Assembly: GCA_004376305.1 (NCBI GenBank)
Contig: SOKD01000222.1
Location: 1 to 5,680 of the forward strand
Length of the DNA stretch: 5,680 nucleotides
Reading direction: 5' to 3'
From: Candidatus Cloacimonadota bacterium
Lineage (GTDB): Bacteria > Hydrothermota > E44-bin80
The notes beneath the pieces are model-generated. The model saw nothing but the letters and a program-made list of their open reading frames with translations, had not been told where the DNA came from and ran no database searches. A program made the translations under genes and the position numbers. Positions 1-5,680 of the stretch are shown one piece after another. Each line of letters begins with the position of its first letter. Positions within the stretch are counted from its first letter, which is position 1.

Positions 1-2
1 TA

Positions 3-26
3 ATCGATTTGAAAGTTCTCAGGTAG
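3..26 (+). CDS. rpoB: 3' end of the upstream RpoB segment, closed by an in-frame TAG
   Basis: Read in the frame of the downstream RpoB portion, these bases give IDLKVLR followed by TAG at 24-26. Bases 1-2 (TA) would complete a preceding codon NTA, compatible with valine. This matches the strand normally written VID-x-K/Q-VFSR in bacterial beta subunits, just before the lineage-variable insert. It is therefore true rpoB sequence, not a spacer. The last two residues (L, R) and the stop replace the usual F, S/T, R, so the deviation is concentrated in three neighbouring codons. The other two forward frames are also closed (TAA at 1-3 and TGA at 10-12 in one; TAA at 41-43 in the other), so no single uninterrupted frame crosses this stretch. 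Whether the upstream gene is otherwise intact cannot be seen here. Confidence 0.6.
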   Translation: MDLKVLR

Positions 27-1136
<1,110 letters not shown>

Positions 1137-1139
<3 letters not shown>

Positions 1140-1147
1140 AGGGGGTA
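1137..1147 (+). promoter_or_regulatory. Ribosome binding site of rpoC, overlapping the rpoB stop
   Basis: TAAAGGGGGTA contains a one-mismatch version of the consensus AAAGGAGGT, and its first three bases are the rpoB stop codon. The G run ends 8 bases before TTG at 1154, an ideal distance, but 20 bases before ATG at 1166, which is too far. This decides the rpoC start in favour of TTG. The overlap with the stop suggests that ribosomes finishing rpoB can restart on rpoC. Confidence 0.75.
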
Positions 1148-1153
1148 TGTCAA

Positions 1154-4100
1154 TTGTTAATTGGAATGCGGTACAAAAATGTGACTCCGAAAGAGTTTGA
1201 TTTTATAAAGATAAGACTTGCATCTCCTGAAACAATTAAAAGCTGGTCCCATGGTGAAGTGACAAAACCAGAAACCATTAATTATAGAACACAGAAGCCA
1301 GAGAAGGACGGACTATTCTGCGAGAGAATATTCGGTCCTGTAAAGGATTACGAATGCAGCTGTGGTAAGTACAAGCATGTAAAATACAGAGGTGTGGTTT
1401 GTGAGCGTTGTGGTGTGGAAGTGACGCTTTCAAAGGTGAGAAGGGAACGGATGGGACATATCGAACTTGCTGTTCCTGTGGCGCACATTTGGTTCTATAA
1501 AACAATCCCTTCCCGTATCAGTTACCTTCTTGGTATTTCGCCGAAAGTGGTACAGAGAGTTCTTTACTATGAGTCCTATGCAGTAATTGATCCCCAGAAT
1601 ACCCCATTGAAAAAAGGTGAACTGGTCAGTGAATCCGAGTTTTCAAAACTGTCCCTTGAATATCCTGATGGTTTTGTTGCGAAGATGGGAGCAGAGGGCA
1701 TATTTGATCTTCTCATTGGATTGGATCTCGATGAAATATCAGCGAAACTAAAATCGTACCTTAAAATCGAAACATCTATTGCAAAAAGAAAGTCTATCCT
1801 TAAAAGGCTAAAAATTACCGAGGCTTTTCGATTGTCAAAGAACAAGCCTGAATGGATGATTCTGAGGGATATACCGGTTATTCCTCCTGATCTAAGGCCT
1901 CTTGTTCCACTTGAGGGAGGTCGCTTTGCCACGTCTGATTTGAATGATCTTTACAGACGGGTTATTACAAGAAATAATAGATTAAAGAACCTGATTGAAA
2001 TAAAGGCACCTGATATTATTCTCCGAAATGAGAAACGTATGCTGCAGGAAGCAGTTGATGCATTGCTCGATAATACGAGACGATCGCGTCCAATTAAGGG
2101 TAGGGGAAACAGACCCTTGAAATCTCTTTCAGATGCTTTGAAAGGAAAGCAGGGAAGATTCAGACAGAATTTGTTGGGAAAGCGAACTGACTACTCAGGA
2201 AGGTCAGTTATTGTTGTTGATCCCACTTTAAAATTGGAGCAGTGTGGTCTTCCAAAAATAATGGCTCTTGAGCTTTTCAAGCCATTTATCATTAGAAAAC
2301 TTGAGCAGCGTGGATACGCGCAGAGCGTAAAGGGGGCAAAACGATTATTATACAAGAAATCCCCTGAAGTCTGGAATATACTTGAGGAGATTGTAACAGA
2401 CCATCCTGTTCTTTTGAACCGAGCTCCAACATTGCACCGTCTTGGTATTCAGGCATTCAATCCTGTGCTTGTTGAAGGAAAGGCGATACGTATCCATCCC
2501 CTTGTGTGTGTACCTTATAATGCAGATTTTGATGGTGATCAGATGGCTGTTCATATTCCGCTTTCCTTTGAAGCCCAGCTGGAATCTGTATTACTCATGC
2601 TATCATCGAATAATATCCTTTCGCCAGCAAACGGGAAGCCTCTGGTTTCACCCACTCAGGAAATTGTTGTAGGTTGCTACTATCTTACGAAAGAAAAGGA
2701 GAATGGAAAGGGTGAAAACAAGGCATTTTCAGATGCTGCATCCGTAAGTCTTGCGATTGAAAGCGGTGCACTTGATCTCCATTCAAAGATTATAACCTAT
2801 GATAATGGAAAACGGATAGAGACAACAGCCGGGAGAATGCTTTTTAATGAGATTATCCCTGAAGGTTTTCCCTTTGTTAATACGGTTATGGATAAAGGAA
2901 AACTTGCAGAACTTGTCTCTCAATGTTTTTGGATTTGTGGGAACAGGGCATCCGTTGAGTTCCTCGATAGACTAAAGGAGCTTGGATTTGAATATGCAAC
3001 GAGGTCCGGATTGACGATTGGTATCGATGATATTATTACACCACCAGAAAAACAGGGAATCATTCAGCATGTTATGAGGGATATTAAGAAGGAGCAGAGC
3101 AATTATGAGAAGGGAATAATCACCGATAGTGAGCGTTACAATCGAATAATCGATTTATGGACAGATGCTATTGAATCGGTGGAGAATGTACTTATTACAC
3201 AGATGAGTAAGGATAGGGAAGGTTTTAATCCAATTCACATAATGAGCCATTCAGGAGCAAAGGGCTCAACAGAGCAGGTACGGCAGCTCGGAGGCATGAG
3301 AGGGCTGATGACAAGACCGCAAAAGAAAATAACCGGGCAGATTGGTGAGATTATTGAAACGCCGATTCTCAATAATTTCAAAGATGGGTTGACGGTACTG
3401 GAGTATTTCATTTCCACTCATGGTTCAAGAAAGGGACTTACCGACACCGCTCTCAAGACGGCTGAGGCCGGATATCTTACTCGACGACTCGTGGATGTTG
3501 CGCAGGATGTTATTATTACCGAGGAGGACTGTAATGCGGTACTCGGTCTGGATATCACGGCGCTCAAAGAGGGAGAAAAGGTTATTGAACCATTGAGCGA
3601 TAGAATAGAAGGAAGATTTGTTCTTGAAGATGTGATACATCCATTTACCAATGAAGTTATGATTAAAGCAGATGAAGAAGTAACCAGCGAGAAAGCAAAA
3701 GAGATAGAAAAATCAGGAATTCAGTTGGTAAAGATCCGTTCTGTTCTTACCTGTGAAGCGAAACGGGGACTGTGTAGAAAATGTTACGGAAGGAATCTTA
3801 GTACGGGGAATCTTATTGAAATCGGTGAAGCAATTGGTGTTATTGCTGCTCAAAGTATTGGTGAGCCAGGAACTCAGCTTACATTAAAAACATTCCACAT
3901 AGGGGGAACTGCAACAAGGATATCAGAACAGTCTGAAATTGAATCGCCATATGGCGGAAAAATTACGTATAAGGATTTGCGATACTGTACTAATAAAGAC
4001 AATGAAAAGGTTGTTACATCAAGAAATGGTTATATTGTTATTCAGGATGAGCAGGGCAAGAAGAAAACGAAAATGAAGGTACCGTATGGTGCTATTATGA

Positions 4101-5269
4101 AGGTTAATAACGGTGTTACCATAGAAAATGAAGATGTTGTATTCTCCCTTGACCCATACAGTACCGTAATCATCTGTGAGCAAGAGGGAAAGATTAAGTT
4201 CATCGACATTATTGAAAATGTTACCATGGTTGAGGAGCTTGATACACGTACTCAACGAAGGCAGCAGGTTATCGTTGAATCAAGAGAAAAAGGGAAAATG
4301 TTCCATCCGCAAATTGATGTCGTTGACAAGAATGGAAAAAACGTTGCGGGATATTCTATTCCTATTGGTGCATATTTACTCGTGAGAAAGGGTAAGAAGG
4401 TGTACAAAGGTGATGTGCTTGTGAAAATTCCGAAGGAGATACGGAAGACGAGAGATATAACAGGAGGATTGCCGAGAGTTGCTGAATTGTTTGAAGCTCG
4501 TATTCCGGGTAATGCAGCGATAATTTCCGAGATTGATGGAACGATCAGGTTTGGCCCGATAAAACGTGGGGAGCGTACAATTTTTATTGTGAGCGAAACC
4601 AAAGATGAGCGGGAATACAAAATACCGTATGGAAGACATCTCATTGTCCACGATGGTGAAAAGGTGCAGGCAAGCGATAAGTTATGCGATGGACCAATAA
4701 ACCCTCACGATATCCTTGCCATTAAGGGCACTGTTGCAGCAATGGAATATTTGAGAAATGAAATCCAGGAGGTATACCGATTACAGGGTGTGAAGATAGA
4801 TGACAAGCACATAGGTGTTATCGTTCGGCAAATGCTCCAGAAGATCTTGATTGATAATCCTGGGAATACGGGTTTTATTGAAGGTGACTTTGTTGAGAAA
4901 TGGCGAGTCAATGAGGAGAATAGAAAGATAATGCAGGAAGGCGGTAAACCGGCTGTCTTCAAACCATTGCTCCTGGGAATAACAAAGGCAGCGATAAGCA
5001 CCGAGAGCTTCATTTCAGCGGCATCGTTCCAGGAAACGACACGTGTTCTTACAGATGCTGCCGTTCGGGGCAAAAGGGATGATCTGTTAGGTTTGAAGGA
5101 AAATGTAATTGTTGGAAACCTCATTCCGGCGGGAACGGGAATCAGGAAATATATTGATATGGAATTGGTGGTGGAAGAGGAGGAAATCGAGGAAGAAGAG
5201 GTTATTAAAGACGAATCGGGGCTGGTAGGAGAGGATGTACGCTCAGAAGGAAGTGTTGCGCAGAAGTAA
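1154..5269 (+). CDS. rpoC: DNA-directed RNA polymerase subunit beta'
   Basis: Complete 1371-aa beta' subunit (E. coli has 1407), carrying the catalytic magnesium site of RNA polymerase. Visible in order: N-terminal [18 protein letters not shown]; zinc-binding domain with C68, C70, C83 and C86; lid and clamp-helix region at about 250-306 ([18 protein letters not shown]), the sigma-binding coiled coil; [14 protein letters not shown] at 331-344; [14 protein letters not shown] at 422-435; the NADFDGD loop at 456-462 with D458, D460 and D462 as Mg ligands; rim-helix region at about 635-690; F-loop at 699-715; bridge helix at about 746-782; second zinc site C793, C867, C874 and C877; trigger loop at 903-918 and 1101-1116, separated by a roughly 180-residue insert of the Gram-negative type; and the conserved C-terminal [12 protein letters not shown] with IPAGTG. 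It ends in an acidic tail (1337-1349). Start: TTG at 1154 is chosen for its ribosome binding site; ATG at 1166 would remove four residues and remains possible. All expected domains are present and intact. K912, K703 and N794 differ from usual residues. Confidence 0.98.
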   Translation: MLIGMRYKNVTPKEFDFIKIRLASPETIKSWSHGEVTKPETINYRTQKPEKDGLFCERIFGPVKDYECSCGKYKHVKYRGVVCERCGVEVTLSKVRRERMGHIELAVPVAHIWFYKTIPSRISYLLGISPKVVQRVLYYESYAVIDPQNTPLKKGELVSESEFSKLSLEYPDGFVAKMGAEGIFDLLIGLDLDEISAKLKSYLKIETSIAKRKSILKRLKITEAFRLSKNKPEWMILRDIPVIPPDLRPLVPLEGGRFATSDLNDLYRRVITRNNRLKNLIEIKAPDIILRNEKRMLQEAVDALLDNTRRSRPIKGRGNRPLKSLSDALKGKQGRFRQNLLGKRTDYSGRSVIVVDPTLKLEQCGLPKIMALELFKPFIIRKLEQRGYAQSVKGAKRLLYKKSPEVWNILEEIVTDHPVLLNRAPTLHRLGIQAFNPVLVEGKAIRIHPLVCVPYNADFDGDQMAVHIPLSFEAQLESVLLMLSSNNILSPANGKPLVSPTQEIVVGCYYLTKEKENGKGENKAFSDAASVSLAIESGALDLHSKIITYDNGKRIETTAGRMLFNEIIPEGFPFVNTVMDKGKLAELVSQCFWICGNRASVEFLDRLKELGFEYATRSGLTIGIDDIITPPEKQGIIQHVMRDIKKEQSNYEKGIITDSERYNRIIDLWTDAIESVENVLITQMSKDREGFNPIHIMSHSGAKGSTEQVRQLGGMRGLMTRPQKKITGQIGEIIETPILNNFKDGLTVLEYFISTHGSRKGLTDTALKTAEAGYLTRRLVDVAQDVIITEEDCNAVLGLDITALKEGEKVIEPLSDRIEGRFVLEDVIHPFTNEVMIKADEEVTSEKAKEIEKSGIQLVKIRSVLTCEAKRGLCRKCYGRNLSTGNLIEIGEAIGVIAAQSIGEPGTQLTLKTFHIGGTATRISEQSEIESPYGGKITYKDLRYCTNKDNEKVVTSRNGYIVIQDEQGKKKTKMKVPYGAIMKVNNGVTIENEDVVFSLDPYSTVIICEQEGKIKFIDIIENVTMVEELDTRTQRRQQVIVESREKGKMFHPQIDVVDKNGKNVAGYSIPIGAYLLVRKGKKVYKGDVLVKIPKEIRKTRDITGGLPRVAELFEARIPGNAAIISEIDGTIRFGPIKRGERTIFIVSETKDEREYKIPYGRHLIVHDGEKVQASDKLCDGPINPHDILAIKGTVAAMEYLRNEIQEVYRLQGVKIDDKHIGVIVRQMLQKILIDNPGNTGFIEGDFVEKWRVNEENRKIMQEGGKPAVFKPLLLGITKAAISTESFISAASFQETTRVLTDAAVRGKRDDLLGLKENVIVGNLIPAGTGIRKYIDMELVVEEEEIEEEEVIKDESGLVGEDVRSEGSVAQK

Positions 5270-5277
5270 AGGAGGTA
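5267..5277 (+). promoter_or_regulatory. Ribosome binding site of rpsL, overlapping the rpoC stop
   Basis: TAAAGGAGGTA contains a perfect AAAGGAGGT at 5268-5276, five bases before the rpsL ATG at 5282. The rpoC stop TAA supplies its first bases. It is a strong site, fitting a highly expressed ribosomal protein, and suggests translational coupling to rpoC. Confidence 0.88.
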
Positions 5278-5281
5278 GGAT

Positions 5282-5671
5282 ATGCCAACCATTAATCAGT
5301 TAGTGAGAAAAGGAAGAAAACAAGCGGCGAAGCGAAAAAAGACACCCGCATTGGTTGAATGCCCCCAGAGGAGAGGTGTCTGTACGAGGGTATATACAAC
5401 AACGCCGAAGAAGCCGAATTCAGCCTTAAGAAAGGTTGCAAGGGTACGATTAACCAGCGGTTTCGAGGTTACCTGTTACATTCCCGGGGAAGGACATAAT
5501 CTCCAGGAACACTCGATTGTCCTTGTGAGAGGAGGAAGGGTGAAGGATCTTCCAGGTGTTCGCTACCATATCATACGTGGTGTTCTCGATGCTGGTGGTG
5601 TGGAGGGAAGAAAACAGGGAAGGTCGCGATACGGAACGAAGAAAGCAAAGAAAACGGTTATTGCCGAATAG
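5282..5671 (+). CDS. rpsL: 30S ribosomal protein S12
   Basis: Complete 129-aa S12 (E. coli has 124), a 30S protein at the decoding centre that helps monitor codon-anticodon pairing. The sequence starts [12 protein letters not shown], has a basic N-terminal extension, and carries the hallmark [25 protein letters not shown] (residues 27-51, given in part), [10 protein letters not shown] at 69-78 and [14 protein letters not shown] at 83-96. K43 and K88, where substitutions classically give streptomycin resistance, are both the sensitive wild-type residue, and P91 is unchanged. D89 is the residue that RimO methylthiolates in many bacteria. The C-terminus is a lysine-rich tail ending TVIAE. The gene sits 12 bases after rpoC behind a perfect ribosome binding site, the common bacterial order rpoB-rpoC-rpsL. 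It ends with TAG, so this organism appears to use TAG as a normal stop. Confidence 0.98.
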   Translation: MPTINQLVRKGRKQAAKRKKTPALVECPQRRGVCTRVYTTTPKKPNSALRKVARVRLTSGFEVTCYIPGEGHNLQEHSIVLVRGGRVKDLPGVRYHIIRGVLDAGGVEGRKQGRSRYGTKKAKKTVIAE

Positions 5672-5680
5672 CATAAGGTA
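5672..5680 (+). promoter_or_regulatory. Possible partial ribosome binding site of the next gene
   Basis: The nine bases after the rpsL stop (CATAAGGTA) contain AAGGT at 5675-5679. In most bacteria rpsG follows rpsL, so this may be its ribosome binding site. The start codon would lie outside the window, so this is only a suggestion. Confidence 0.3.

Noticed and set aside
24..26. TAG as a reassigned sense codon throughout the genome
   Set aside because: rpsL ends with TAG at a normal S12 length, and rpoC contains no in-frame TAG over 1371 codons, so general reassignment is not supported; a local cause is more likely.
1140..1153. Promoter or terminator between rpoB and rpoC
   Set aside because: The gap is only 14 bases, filled by the ribosome binding site, with no inverted repeat or T run.
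1147..1200. 17-codon open frame from the ATG directly after the rpoC ribosome binding site
   Set aside because: It overlaps the rpoC start, its spacing to the ribosome binding site is one base, and its peptide has no recognisable features. It is noted only as a decoy start.
1576..1932. 118-codon minus-strand open frame
   Set aside because: Antisense shadow of the rpoC clamp region; no supporting signal.
4252..4644. 130-codon minus-strand open frame, with another overlapping at 4376-4651
   Set aside because: Both are antisense to conserved rpoC codons, overlap each other in different frames and show no protein-family features.
4705..5292. 195-codon open frame on the minus strand
   Set aside because: It lies opposite the highly conserved rpoC 3' end, has a serine/isoleucine-rich, non-domain-like composition, and no ribosome binding site or family match that I recognise. 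It is a shadow of rpoC.

Overview
The window carries three genes of one transcription/translation operon, all on the + strand: the 3' part of rpoB (RNA polymerase beta), complete rpoC (beta'), and complete rpsL (ribosomal protein S12). Gaps between the genes are 14 and 12 bases. No stretch over 300 bases lacks a gene, and I see no RNA gene, mobile element, CRISPR array, promoter or terminator.

Organism: this is a bacterium of the Gram-negative (diderm) type. RpoC has a long insert between the two halves of the trigger loop (about residues 922-1100), as in E. coli and unlike Bacillus. Several local features recall the Bacteroidota/FCB superphylum from memory of those sequences: the extended motif [15 protein letters not shown], the phrases [10 protein letters not shown] and CYGRNLSTG, and the S12 segment [10 protein letters not shown] cannot place it more precisely, and an uncultured FCB-type lineage is plausible.

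Layout: bases 3-26 encode the end of an upstream RpoB segment (IDLKVLR) that meets an in-frame TAG at 24-26. The RpoB frame resumes at once and is open to 1139, with its first ATG at 60. rpoC follows from a likely TTG start at 1154 to 5269. rpsL runs 5282-5671. The last 9 bases hold a weak AAGGT, perhaps the ribosome binding site of the next gene, which is usually rpsG.

How they work together: beta and beta' form the catalytic cleft of RNA polymerase. RpoB here supplies the two active-centre lysines of the GDK..GRHGNKG motif, and RpoC supplies the NADFDGD magnesium loop, bridge helix and trigger loop. S12 sits at the decoding centre of the 30S subunit. Tight spacing and stop codons that overlap the next ribosome binding site point to co-transcription and probably coupled translation.

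The one real anomaly is the TAG inside rpoB. It lies at the border of the lineage-variable, dispensable part of beta, so it could be a sequencing or assembly error, a nonsense mutation, or a genuinely split beta subunit. The rest is ordinary housekeeping sequence with a few conservative substitutions at usually invariant RpoC positions. I see no evidence of an undescribed multi-gene system.
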